Source: Firmicutes bacterium UBA994
GTDB lineage: Bacteria; Bacillota; UBA994
Assembly: GCA_002292025.1 (NCBI GenBank)
Contig: DBBC01000125.1
Span: forward strand, 1 to 5,041
Direction: 5' to 3'
Length of the DNA: 5,041 nt
How positions within the stretch are numbered: position 1 is the stretch's first letter; every line of letters begins with the position of its first letter. Below the pieces are notes generated by a model. That model was not told the origin of the DNA. It searched no databases and saw only the letters and a list, made by a program, of their open reading frames with translations. The position numbers and the translations under genes are program-made. Positions 1 to 5,041 of the stretch are shown here, in pieces.

Positions 1-52
1 TTTGGCTCGCTTTATGTTTTGCTTTGCGAATAACTCGCTTAATATTCATCCC

Positions 53-80
53 GCCAATTCCCATGTTCTGGGGAATTGGC
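53..80 (-). repeat. 10-bp perfect hairpin in the rRNA leader
   Basis: GCCAATTCCC at 53-62 and GGGAATTGGC at 71-80 are perfect inverted copies around an 8-base loop. On the minus (transcribed) strand the stem is followed by GGGATGAATATTAAG with no T tract, so it is not a classical terminator. In the leader it could act in antitermination, as a folding element or as an RNA-processing stem. The structure is seen directly; the role is inferred. Confidence 0.7.
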
Positions 81-126
81 TACGTGAATTTCTTGGTTAG
101 AGAAACTCACCAGCGCAACTCGGATG

Positions 127-182
127 TTCACCGTTCACCGCTCGCCTTTCACAGCTCCCAGCTCACGGCTCACACTTCCCAA
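127..182. repeat. Degenerate 7-base tandem repeats (8 units)
   Basis: Eight consecutive heptamers fit without a gap: TTCACCG, TTCACCG, CTCGCCT, TTCACAG, CTCCCAG, CTCACGG, CTCACAC, TTCCCAA. The plus-strand consensus is roughly YTCACNG; read on the minus strand it gives a run of GTGARC-type units. The first two copies are identical and the others differ at one to three positions. The array lies inside the untranslated rRNA leader between the boxA-like motif and the terminal hairpin. The function is unknown; it is probably a non-coding simple-repeat expansion. Confidence 0.75.
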
Positions 183-193
183 GCGCGCCTGCA

Positions 194-213
194 TTGTTCA
201 GTTTTCAAGGATC
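194..213 (-). promoter_or_regulatory. boxA-like rRNA antitermination motif
   Basis: The minus strand reads GATCCTTGAAAACTGAACAA. The core CTTGAAAACTGAACA closely resembles the TCTTTGAAAACT element of Bacillus rRNA leaders and spacers, where the NusB/NusE-containing complex assembles to prevent Rho-dependent termination of untranslated rRNA. It lies about 60 bases after the predicted start site. This motif is the main reason for calling the region an rRNA leader. Confidence 0.7.
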
Positions 214-222
214 AAGGAAGCG

Positions 223-273
223 ATTCGCCCCTCCAAGTTCCTTACGTATAACAACTCGTTTATTGGGGCGAAT
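223..273 (-). repeat. 9-bp perfect inverted repeat at the 5' end of the rRNA leader
   Basis: ATTCGCCCC (223-231) and GGGGCGAAT (265-273) are exact inverted copies separated by 33 bases. The promoter-proximal arm begins almost at the predicted transcription start (about 270), so the nascent rRNA would carry a GC-rich stem at or near its very 5' end. This could protect the 5' end or set the spacing to boxA; that is inference. Confidence 0.6.
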
Positions 274-276
274 TAC

Positions 277-305
277 ATCGTATCATTTCTGCGCGCCCTC
301 GTCAA
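277..305 (-). promoter_or_regulatory. Strong sigma-A promoter of the rRNA operon
   Basis: On the minus strand a -35 box TTGACG (300-305) and a -10 box TACGAT (277-282) are separated by exactly 17 bases. Each box differs from consensus at one position. The upstream DNA (about 306-335, AATAATTTACAGTGATTTT on the minus strand) is AT-rich and UP-element-like, as expected for an rRNA promoter. Transcription would start near 270, immediately before the leader motifs. Confidence 0.75.
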
Positions 306-385
306 GTACCAAAATCACTGTAAATTATTGACGCCTAAAGTTTATGGGTTTCACACACCGGGCTCGTTGCTCGCGATGCTTTCCA

Positions 386-414
386 AATATAGCACGCAAT
401 CTGCAGCTGCGCAA
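386..414 (-). promoter_or_regulatory. Possible second upstream rRNA promoter
   Basis: On the minus strand TTGCGC (409-414) and TATATT (386-391) are 17 bases apart. The -10 box is good (five of six), but the -35 box matches at only three positions. Many Bacillus rRNA operons have tandem promoters, which makes a second one just past recR plausible. Sequence support alone is weak. Confidence 0.3.
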
Positions 415-436
415 CAGCGGCCTCCCGCGCCTGCAC

Positions 437-1036
437 TTACATTTCGCGGCGGTTTTCTAAGGCGCGGGCTAGCGTTAGCTCGTCGGCATACTCTAGGTCG
501 CCGCCGACGGGCAACCCATGTGCCAGTCGCGTCACCTTAATACCTAGCGGCTTAATTAACCTCGCTAGGTACAAGGCTGTGGCTTCGCCCTCAATATTGG
601 GGTTAGTGGCAATTATCATCTCCCGCACGCTGCCATTGTTTAAACGACTGAGGAGCTCCCTGATTTTAAGCTGCTCAGGGCCAACGCCATCCATGGGCGA
701 GATGGCGCCGTGCAGGACGTGATAGAGCCCGCGAAAATCGTGCGTGCGCTCTATCGCCGCCACATCGCGCGGGTCTTGTACCACGCACACAACGTCATGC
801 CGACGCTGTGTCTCGCGACAGATGGGACATGCGGTATCCTCTGCTAAATTGCAACAAGTGCTGCAATAGCGAATCTTGTCCTTGGCAGCCAGTATGGCTC
901 CCGTCAACTCTAATAAGGCCGCTTTTTCCTGCGCCAGCAAAAAAAAGGCCAGCCGCTGGGCTGTCTTGGGACCGATTCCCGGTAAGCGCGCCAGCTCGGC
1001 AATGAGCTTCTGAATGGGCGGGGGGAAACTTAGCAC
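437..1036 (-). CDS. recR: Recombination mediator protein RecR
   Basis: RecR acts with RecO (and RecF) to load RecA on SSB-coated single-stranded DNA during recombinational repair; it forms a ring-like clamp on DNA in the cytoplasm. The 199-residue length is normal for the family. Visible in order are an N-terminal helix-hairpin-helix (LPGIGPKTAQRLAF, 18-31), a four-cysteine zinc finger (C58, C61, C70, C73), the Toprim core VCVVQDPRDVAAIE (83-96), the family signature HGAISPMDGVGPEQL (109-123), and the C-terminal motifs TNPNIEGEATA and THGLP-like AHGLPVGGDLEYADE. The start is a GTG, chosen because the next residues (LSFPPPIQKLI) match the usual N-terminus. It begins 7 bases after the ybaB stop, and its only Shine-Dalgarno-like match, AGG, overlaps that stop, suggesting translational coupling. 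I see no clear terminator after the TAA. Confidence 0.97.
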   Translation of the reverse strand: MLSFPPPIQKLIAELARLPGIGPKTAQRLAFFLLAQEKAALLELTGAILAAKDKIRYCSTCCNLAEDTACPICRETQRRHDVVCVVQDPRDVAAIERTHDFRGLYHVLHGAISPMDGVGPEQLKIRELLSRLNNGSVREMIIATNPNIEGEATALYLARLIKPLGIKVTRLAHGLPVGGDLEYADELTLARALENRREM

Positions 1037-1043
1037 AGACTGC

Positions 1044-1358
1044 CTAGAACTTGCCGCGCGGCAGATTAAGCCCCGCAGTGATCTTGCTCATTTCTGCGTT
1101 GACCATGTCTTCGGCCTGGCGCAGCGCTTCGTTTACTGCTACAAGAATGAGGTCTTCCAGCATCTCTACGTCGTTTGGGTCGACGGCTGCAGGCTTTATA
1201 GTAAGTTTCTGCAGCGACTTAGCACCGGTGGCGACGGCTGTGACTAGACCCCCGCCGCTGGTGGACTCCACAGTGCGCTCGTTTAACTCCTCCTGCAGCT
1301 TGTGAATGCGTTCCTGCATTTTCTGAGCGGCTTTCATCATGTCTTTCATGTTATTCAT
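1044..1358 (-). CDS. ybaB: YbaB/EbfC family nucleoid-associated protein
   Basis: This is a small DNA-binding protein of the YbaB/EbfC family (YaaK in Bacillus subtilis), a dimer that binds DNA and is almost always encoded between dnaX and recR. Its exact function is unsettled; nucleoid organisation and a link to RecR-dependent repair are proposed in the literature. At 104 residues it has the family length. The N-terminus is a Met/Lys/Gln-rich amphipathic helix (about 1-28), followed by the core SGGGLVTAVATG (34-45), the strand LTIKPAAVD (52-60) and the signature EMLEDLILVAVNEALRQA (65-82). ATG at 1358 is preceded by GGAGG at 1366-1370 with a 7-base gap, a strong site. The dnaX stop lies 15 bases upstream, so the Shine-Dalgarno sits in the intergenic gap. 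It is part of the dnaX-ybaB-recR operon. Confidence 0.96.
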   Translation of the reverse strand: MNNMKDMMKAAQKMQERIHKLQEELNERTVESTSGGGLVTAVATGAKSLQKLTIKPAAVDPNDVEMLEDLILVAVNEALRQAEDMVNAEMSKITAGLNLPRGKF

Positions 1359-1373
1359 TTTCTTTCCTCCCAG

Positions 1374-2984
1374 CTACTCTCTACCCTGAACAATTGTCCC
1401 CTCAAAAATTTCGATTGCCGCTTGAGTTTGCGTCTTTTGCAAACTCACGGGCTGCGCGCGATTCTCGCTAGCACCTAGTGCGGACGTGGGGGTGCCGCTT
1501 CCATCCGGCATAATAAGCTTAACTTCCACCGCTTTACCCAGCAAGTGAGAGTACGCCTTGGCAATGTGTAGGAGTTCAGCAGGTTTACTGAGCCGTTTAA
1601 AGGTATGTACATTGAGTTCGTTCATTTGCAGAATAACCGTATCGCCCTCCATTCGCAATGGGGACACGGCTCCCATCGTTGCGCCGGTTAGGGGGGCTTT
1701 TTGCTTGACGAGGTGCTGTACTTCAGGCCAAACCTTAAGCAACTGAGATATCTCAGCTTTGGGAGCCTCTGCCTTGGGGGCATCCGGCTTGGAGGCCTTA
1801 GTCTTAGGAGCCTCTGTCGTAGGCGTATCAACCTTGGGCGCATAAGCATTTGGCAACGTGTCCCGTGCGACAATGCTGCGCGTTTCCTGCAATGCGGCGT
1901 GCAGCGCGTAGCCTTGTTTGACGATCATCAACTCTAAGTGCAGCCGCGGGTGACCGCCATAGCGCATATCGTTTTCGGTCTGCAATGCAATGTCGATTAT
2001 CGCCGGCAGGTGAGGCATGAGTTTCTGTCCTAGGGGCAAGAGAGACTCGCGTTGCTCTCCATCATAGCCGCTGTCCTCAAAAACGCGTGGCGAGTGCGCC
2101 AAAAGCAGCAGTTGCCGTAGCACAGTGATATACGAAACTAGATACTGGCCTGTCTCCCGCCCGCCGGTCAACTCGCTGTGAAGCTGCTGTATACTTAGCG
2201 CCAAGTCGCCTTCCTCCAAGGCAGTTAACAGATTAACGTAGACTGCGCTCGGCACCGTGCCCGTGACAGCGAGGACATCATCCACTTCAATCTCCCCATC
2301 GACAAAAGCCGCACATTGCTCGAAAAGCCCTAGTGCGTCGCGCATGCTGCCGGCGGCATGCTGAGCAATCGCTTGCGCGGCGACAGCGGAGAGACGCACG
2401 TTATTAGCGTCTGCTACCTGTATTAATCTAGTGACGACAGCACTTGTGGCTAGGCGGCGAAAATCAAAGCGCTGACAGCGCGAGACGATGGTCGCAGGCA
2501 GCTTATGGGGCTCGGTAGTCGCCAGTATAAAGACGACATGCGGAGGGGGTTCCTCCAGCGTCTTGAGCAGAGCGTTAAAAGCCTCCGTAGTCAACATATG
2601 CACTTCATCGACTATGTACACCTTGGTGCGCAAGTCTACGGGAGCGAACTTAACATGCTCCCTTAGCTCCCGAATCTCGTCGATGCCGCGATTAGAGGCC
2701 GCATCGATCTCGACTACGTCCAAGGCAGAACCCTCAGCAATCGCTACACAGGCAGAACAAACGAGACACGGTTCGGCTGTTACCCCAAGGTGGCAGTTTA
2801 GGGCGCGGGCCATAATTTTGGCCATAGTCGTCTTGCCGGTACCCCGTGGCCCGGTGAACAACAGTGCATGCGGCACACGGGACCGCTGCAGCATATTGCT
2901 GAGCGTATGCTTAATGTGGTCTTGCCCCGAGACTTCGCTAAAACGCGCAGGGCGCCACTCGCGGTATAGCGTCTGATAGGCCAT
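1374..2984 (-). CDS. dnaX: DNA polymerase III subunit tau/gamma
   Basis: DnaX is the ATPase of the clamp loader, which opens the beta sliding clamp, loads it at primed sites and ties the loader to the replicative polymerase. From the ATG at 2984 the protein has 536 residues, near the Bacillus length. Order: N-terminal YQTLYREWRP, Walker A GPRGTGKTT (45-53), zinc module cysteines 64, 73, 76 and 79, Walker B VYIVDEVH (122-129), SRC arginine-finger motif (168-170), sensor 2 GSMRDAL (212-218), clamp-loader collar domain to about 375, a Pro/Ala/Lys-rich linker (about 380-411), and a C-terminal domain starting ISQLLKVWPEVQHLV, typical of Gram-positive tau. A GTG nine bases upstream (2993) is in frame, but the ATG fits better: AGGTG lies six bases before it and families begin MAYQ. 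I see no convincing internal frameshift signal for a short gamma form. Confidence 0.97.
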   Translation of the reverse strand: MAYQTLYREWRPARFSEVSGQDHIKHTLSNMLQRSRVPHALLFTGPRGTGKTTMAKIMARALNCHLGVTAEPCLVCSACVAIAEGSALDVVEIDAASNRGIDEIRELREHVKFAPVDLRTKVYIVDEVHMLTTEAFNALLKTLEEPPPHVVFILATTEPHKLPATIVSRCQRFDFRRLATSAVVTRLIQVADANNVRLSAVAAQAIAQHAAGSMRDALGLFEQCAAFVDGEIEVDDVLAVTGTVPSAVYVNLLTALEEGDLALSIQQLHSELTGGRETGQYLVSYITVLRQLLLLAHSPRVFEDSGYDGEQRESLLPLGQKLMPHLPAIIDIALQTENDMRYGGHPRLHLELMIVKQGYALHAALQETRSIVARDTLPNAYAPKVDTPTTEAPKTKASKPDAPKAEAPKAEISQLLKVWPEVQHLVKQKAPLTGATMGAVSPLRMEGDTVILQMNELNVHTFKRLSKPAELLHIAKAYSHLLGKAVEVKLIMPDGSGTPTSALGASENRAQPVSLQKTQTQAAIEIFEGTIVQGRE

Positions 2985-3080
2985 TTTTTTCACCTGCCCT
3001 CACTCCTGACGTACTATTTTCCCCGCGGGAACAGGTTTTCCTTCTGTTTGTGCCAACAGGTGAATTTGCCTCATTAAAAT

Positions 3081-3100
3081 GCCGAGACGAATGTCTCGGC
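3081..3100 (-). terminator. Rho-independent terminator of the SRP RNA gene
   Basis: GCCGAGAC and GTCTCGGC form a perfect 8-bp stem around a 4-base loop (ATTC on the minus strand). On the minus strand the stem is followed by ATTTTAATG, a short interrupted U tract, and preceded by TTTTTT. It lies 8 bases after the end of the SRP RNA terminal stem and about 100 bases before dnaX. Termination may be partial, leaving read-through into dnaX. Confidence 0.8.
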
Positions 3101-3108
3101 AAAAAATA

Positions 3109-3378
3109 TGGCCGCGCCCTGTCTTTGACTAACACTTCCGGTCGCTAACCCTAGTAGTTAACTCGAATCAGGCTACCCGACGGCACACACGATTGCACAC
3201 TTACCGCTGCTTCCTTCCGGACCTGACGGGGTTCATGGGTTCATGTTGCGTCGGACCCAATTGTCATCGCTACTTGCTAGGGGCAAACCCCACAAATGCC
3301 AGCCGCAATACAGGCTTCTGCCCTGCTACAGCGGATTGCAGGTTCAGGGCTCCGCTACTTCCCCGCATAGCGCGGCCA
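3109..3378 (-). ncRNA. ffs: Signal recognition particle RNA, large (Alu-containing) bacterial type
   Basis: This RNA is the scaffold of the signal recognition particle; with the Ffh protein it targets nascent membrane and secreted proteins to FtsY and the translocon. The universally conserved helix-8 sequence GTCAGGTCCGGAAGGAAGCA (within 3206-3227 on the minus strand) is present, with its GGAA tetraloop at 3215-3218 and the asymmetric AGCAG loop side. The 5' part (for example CCTGCAATCCGCTGTAGCAG near 3320-3340) closely resembles the Alu domain of Bacillus subtilis scRNA. The ends were set by the terminal stem TGGCCGCGC (minus strand, 3370-3378) pairing with GCGCGGCCA (3109-3117). The resulting 270 nt matches the Bacillus size; true ends may differ by some bases after processing. 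It lies directly upstream of dnaX, as in Bacillus. Confidence 0.95.
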
Positions 3379-3405
3379 AAACTAAAACATTGTCGCGTGG
3401 TTCAT

Positions 3406-3434
3406 ATTGTGCCTTATTCGAACCGCAATATCAA
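3406..3434 (-). promoter_or_regulatory. Probable sigma-A promoter for SRP RNA
   Basis: On the minus strand TTGATA (3429-3434, five of six) and CACAAT (3406-3411, four of six) are separated by 17 bases. The predicted start near 3399 would leave about 20 extra 5' bases before the mature RNA, consistent with SRP RNA being made as a processed precursor in Bacillus. An overlapping alternative, TTGCGG-16-TATGAA, is possible. The -35 region also overlaps a small hairpin after the tupA stop. Confidence 0.55.
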
Positions 3435-3458
3435 GCAAAACCGCTTTGCATTTATTGG

Positions 3459-4283
3459 CTACCGCGCGACGGGAAAAAACAGCGGCTGTCCAAATCTGTC
3501 TACGCCAAAAGCTGCGATTATTTCTTGCGTCTCGCGCGATAACATAAAGTCCACAAAGCGCTCAGCCCCACGTGCATTGACGTGCCTAAACCGGGCGGGG
3601 TTAACTTGCATGACGTGATATGGGTTTTTGAGCGCGGCGTCACCCTCAACTAACACAACTAACGTCAGATTCTTTTTGTGGGCGAGGAAGGTCCCTCGGT
3701 CGGTAAGCACATACCCCTGTTTGTCCTCAGCTATAGCCAACGTCGCCGCCATACCTGTCCCGGACTCGATATACCAAGCGCCGGAGGGCGTGGTGGCGGC
3801 GGTTTGCCATAGTTCTTGCTCCTTTCTGTGTGTGCCGGAATTGTCGCCGCGACTGACAAATAAGGCTGCGTTCTGCTTGATGGCAAGTAGAGCCTCGTGT
3901 CCCGCGGTCATACCTTTAACCCCGGCGGGGTCGGCGGCGGGGCCGACAATTACAAAGTCGTTATACATTATGTATTGGCGGTTGATGGCTGCACCGTTCT
4001 CAATAAGCCTCATCTCTGCCGCGGGCGAGTGCACTAAGAGCACGTCGGCCTCGCCTCTTTCGCCCATGGCCAGCGCCTGCCCCGTCCCCACGGCTATAGT
4101 CTTAACTTCATATCCGGTTCGTTGCGTAAACAGAGGCACCAACACGTCTAAAAGGCCGGTATCAGCCGTACTGGTGGTAGTGGCAAGTATGACCGGTGCT
4201 CTGGGTTGGCATGCGACGGTAAGTGGGACGAGAATGAGCAACATCACCAGCACTGTCCATTGAATTCGTTTCATTCGTTTCAC
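3459..4283 (-). CDS. tupA: Tungstate ABC transporter substrate-binding lipoprotein TupA
   Basis: TupA captures tungstate outside the membrane and delivers it to the TupB permease and TupC ATPase, supplying tungsten for tungstopterin enzymes. From the GTG at 4283 the protein has 274 residues. It starts with a basic KRMKR segment, a hydrophobic stretch (about 10-24) and a lipobox TVAC with Cys25 as the lipidation site. The mature part opens with ATTTSTADTGLLDVL (34-48), then GTGQAL (66-71), ADVLLVHS (79-86), MYNDFVIVGP (106-115) and SRGDNSGTH (144-152); the Ser/Thr-rich TTTST and SRGDNSGTH motifs are the oxyanion-binding signatures of the family. The GTG has GGGAGAGG five bases upstream; ATG at 4274 is an alternative, and an upstream TTG (4346) would spoil the signal peptide. 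No tupB or tupC follows: the SRP RNA gene is 80 bases downstream. A weak hairpin (GCAAA/TTTGC, 3435-3449) follows the stop. Confidence 0.92.
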   Translation of the reverse strand: MKRMKRIQWTVLVMLLILVPLTVACQPRAPVILATTTSTADTGLLDVLVPLFTQRTGYEVKTIAVGTGQALAMGERGEADVLLVHSPAAEMRLIENGAAINRQYIMYNDFVIVGPAADPAGVKGMTAGHEALLAIKQNAALFVSRGDNSGTHRKEQELWQTAATTPSGAWYIESGTGMAATLAIAEDKQGYVLTDRGTFLAHKKNLTLVVLVEGDAALKNPYHVMQVNPARFRHVNARGAERFVDFMLSRETQEIIAAFGVDRFGQPLFFPVAR

Positions 4284-4288
4284 CCCAA

Positions 4289-4296
4289 CCTCTCCC
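4289..4296 (-). promoter_or_regulatory. Ribosome binding site that fixes the tupA start
   Basis: GGGAGAGG on the minus strand lies five bases before the GTG at 4283. It is 14 bases from the ATG at 4274, too far to serve that codon well, so the GTG is preferred although it is a rarer start. Confidence 0.65.
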
Positions 4297-4357
4297 TTCC
4301 TGTGCAACTGCTTGCATTCGCCACTCTGTGTTAGATCTCCTATCAAGCCGGATAGAA

Positions 4358-4369
4358 CGTATTAATACG
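4358..4369. promoter_or_regulatory. Perfect 12-bp palindrome in the tupA/ggt divergent gap; possible operator
   Basis: CGTATTAATACG is self-complementary over all 12 bases. It lies 75 bases upstream of the tupA start and 20 bases before the -35 box of the opposing promoter. Its position suits an operator for either gene, and tungstate or molybdate uptake genes are often metal-regulated. I do not recognise it as a known regulator site, and no regulator gene is in the window. Confidence 0.35.
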
Positions 4370-4388
4370 CTAGGTTTGTGCCGCTGGC

Positions 4389-4417
4389 GTGACAGGGTTG
4401 TAGATTTGGGCTAAAAT
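4389..4417 (+). promoter_or_regulatory. Sigma-A promoter for the gamma-glutamyltransferase gene
   Basis: GTGACA (4389-4394) and TAAAAT (4412-4417) each match consensus at five of six positions and are separated by exactly 17 bases. Transcription would start near 4424, giving a leader of about 48 bases. The inverted AT-rich -10 region (TATATT on the minus strand, 4415-4420) might also serve tupA, but no matching -35 box is visible there. Confidence 0.65.
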
Positions 4418-4471
4418 ATAGGCACAATAAAATTACGAAAGACGAAGTACTAAAGCGAGGGAGGGCGCATG

Positions 4472-5041
4472 ATGAACTACGATCCGTTTTACTACCCGTT
4501 CCGCTCGCGGCGCATGTGCATGTACGCAGAGCGGGGCATGGTAGCCACAGGGCACCCCTTAGCCGCGCAGGCTGGACTCGACATGCTTAAGCGAGGTGGA
4601 AACGCCATAGACGCGGCTATTGCCACCGCCGCGTGTCTGACCGTTGTTGAGCCTACCGCGAACGGCATAGGCAGTGATGCTTTTGCGCTGGTCTGGAAAG
4701 ACAATGGGCTGCATGGGCTTAACGCCAGTGGACCTGCGCCACAGGGCCTAAACCGAGACGAACTGGCGGCACAAGGGTTCACCGAGATGCCTAGGTTTGG
4801 CCTTACACCCGTCACCGTGCCGGGTGCTCCGAGCGCGTGGGCGGCTTTGTCGGCTCGCTTTGGCAGACTTTCTTTGACTGATGTTCTGGCCCCGGCCATT
4901 GAGTACGCGGCGCGGGGCTTCCCCCTCTCCCCTGTGCTCGCCCGCGGCTGGAAAGGAACCCTGACCCAAGACTTAAAAGAACTCACGGCACCGGTGCACC
5001 AAGCTTACCTCGACACCTTTGCCCCCCATGGGCGCCCTCCC
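4472..5041 (+). CDS. Gamma-glutamyltransferase family protein, N-terminal part (runs off right edge)
   Basis: Gamma-glutamyltransferases cleave the gamma-glutamyl bond of glutathione and related compounds; they are made as a proenzyme that cuts itself before a catalytic threonine. The 190 codons here cover only the start of the large subunit, so the catalytic Thr lies outside the window. Family motifs are MVATGHPLAAQAG (23-35), GGNAIDAAIATA (42-53), LTVVEPTANGIGSDAF (56-71), LNASGPAP (83-90) and TPVTVPGAPSAW (112-123). There is no signal peptide: the N-terminus is YDPFYYPFRSRRM, so it is likely cytoplasmic, like YwrD-type members rather than secreted Ggt. The Arg-Glu pair that binds the substrate carboxylate in classical enzymes is replaced by the SGPAP form, so the substrate is uncertain. 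Two ATGs adjoin (4469, 4472); GGAGG at 4460-4464 spaces better to the second. Confidence 0.9.
   Translation, partial: MNYDPFYYPFRSRRMCMYAERGMVATGHPLAAQAGLDMLKRGGNAIDAAIATAACLTVVEPTANGIGSDAFALVWKDNGLHGLNASGPAPQGLNRDELAAQGFTEMPRFGLTPVTVPGAPSAWAALSARFGRLSLTDVLAPAIEYAARGFPLSPVLARGWKGTLTQDLKELTAPVHQAYLDTFAPHGRPP

Larger units (their letters stand above)
1..270 (-). other. Leader region of an rRNA operon; rRNA gene expected beyond left edge
   Basis: This stretch has no credible protein gene; the short open frames in it lack family features. Read on the minus strand it lies downstream of a strong sigma-A promoter and contains, in order, a 9-bp inverted repeat, a boxA-like CCTTGAAAACTGAACA motif, eight 7-base repeats, a 10-bp hairpin, and an AT-rich tail ending in AAAGCGAGCCAAA. 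This motif and architecture are typical of the region just before 16S rRNA genes in Firmicutes, and in Bacillus subtilis the recR neighbourhood is also followed by an rRNA operon (rrnA). The rRNA itself is not in the window, so its identity as 16S is inferred. The transcript would start near position 270. Confidence 0.72.

Noticed and set aside
124..540. Plus-strand open frame of 138 codons at the left end.
   Set aside because: It spans the rRNA promoter and leader and overlaps recR antisense; its translation is low-complexity and unlike any family.
938..948. Run of eight A (T8 on the coding strand) inside recR, a possible slippage or phase-variation site.
   Set aside because: It encodes ordinary Phe-Phe-Leu at the end of the helix-hairpin-helix, the frame is intact, and a single 8-base run in a core gene is weak evidence.
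2984..2993. A-run at the dnaX start (GTGAAAAAAATG) as a programmed frameshift like the internal dnaX slippery site of E. coli.
   Set aside because: It lies at the start codon, not within the gene, and simply spaces the Shine-Dalgarno from the ATG.
3405..3425. GGTTCGAATAAGG on the minus strand as a tRNA T-arm, since a tRNA gene lies near scr in Bacillus.
   Set aside because: The flanking bases do not form a T stem and no acceptor, D or anticodon arm can be found.
3193..3618. Plus-strand open frames of 141 and 99 codons over the SRP RNA region.
   Set aside because: They overlap the SRP RNA and the tupA end on the opposite strand and show no protein family features.
4284..4468. A molybdenum/tungsten cofactor riboswitch upstream of tupA.
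   Set aside because: I could not find the conserved multi-helix structure; only a small TGCAA/TTGCA hairpin (4303-4316) and the palindrome are visible.
4492..4986. Minus-strand open frame of 164 codons.
   Set aside because: It is the antisense shadow of the gamma-glutamyltransferase gene, whose plus-strand translation has clear family motifs.
1..5041. CRISPR array, insertion sequence, prophage or defence system.
   Set aside because: No spaced direct repeats of the right size, transposase, integrase or nuclease genes are present; the genes are housekeeping types.

Overview
The window looks like ordinary core-genome DNA of a Gram-positive, Bacillota-type bacterium of moderate to fairly high GC. 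The evidence is a long SRP RNA with an Alu domain, a Bacillus/Clostridia-style DnaX C-terminal domain, strong Shine-Dalgarno sites, and an rRNA leader with the Firmicutes motif CCTTGAAAACTGAACA. I cannot name a genus. All but the last gene read on the minus strand.

Layout in minus-strand order, right to left. At 4472-5041 (plus strand, running off the right edge) is the N-terminal third of a cytoplasmic gamma-glutamyltransferase-family enzyme. It is divergent from tupA (3459-4283), a tungstate-binding lipoprotein. The 185-bp gap between them holds a good sigma-A promoter for the ggt gene and a perfect 12-bp palindrome. Next come the SRP RNA gene (3109-3378), with its own promoter and a hairpin terminator, and then a tight three-gene cluster: dnaX (1374-2984), ybaB (1044-1358) and recR (437-1036). 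The intergenic gaps in this cluster are 15 and 7 bases, which implies one operon.

Left of recR lie 436 bases without a credible protein gene. On the minus strand they contain a strong promoter (TTGACG-17-TACGAT) and then a leader with a boxA-like antitermination motif, two inverted repeats and eight 7-base degenerate tandem repeats. I read this as the promoter and leader of an rRNA operon whose 16S gene should begin just beyond the left edge.

The order SRP RNA-dnaX-ybaB-recR-rRNA matches the scr-dnaX-yaaK-recR-yaaL-bofA-rrnA region of Bacillus subtilis, but yaaL and bofA are absent here and tupA sits upstream of the SRP RNA. Functionally the block joins replication (clamp-loader subunit), recombinational repair (RecR with a nucleoid-associated partner), protein export (SRP) and ribosome synthesis. 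TupA and the gamma-glutamyltransferase are neighbours with separate roles. I found no convincing new biological system. The most curious items are the heptamer array and paired hairpins of the rRNA leader, and the apparently orphan tupA.
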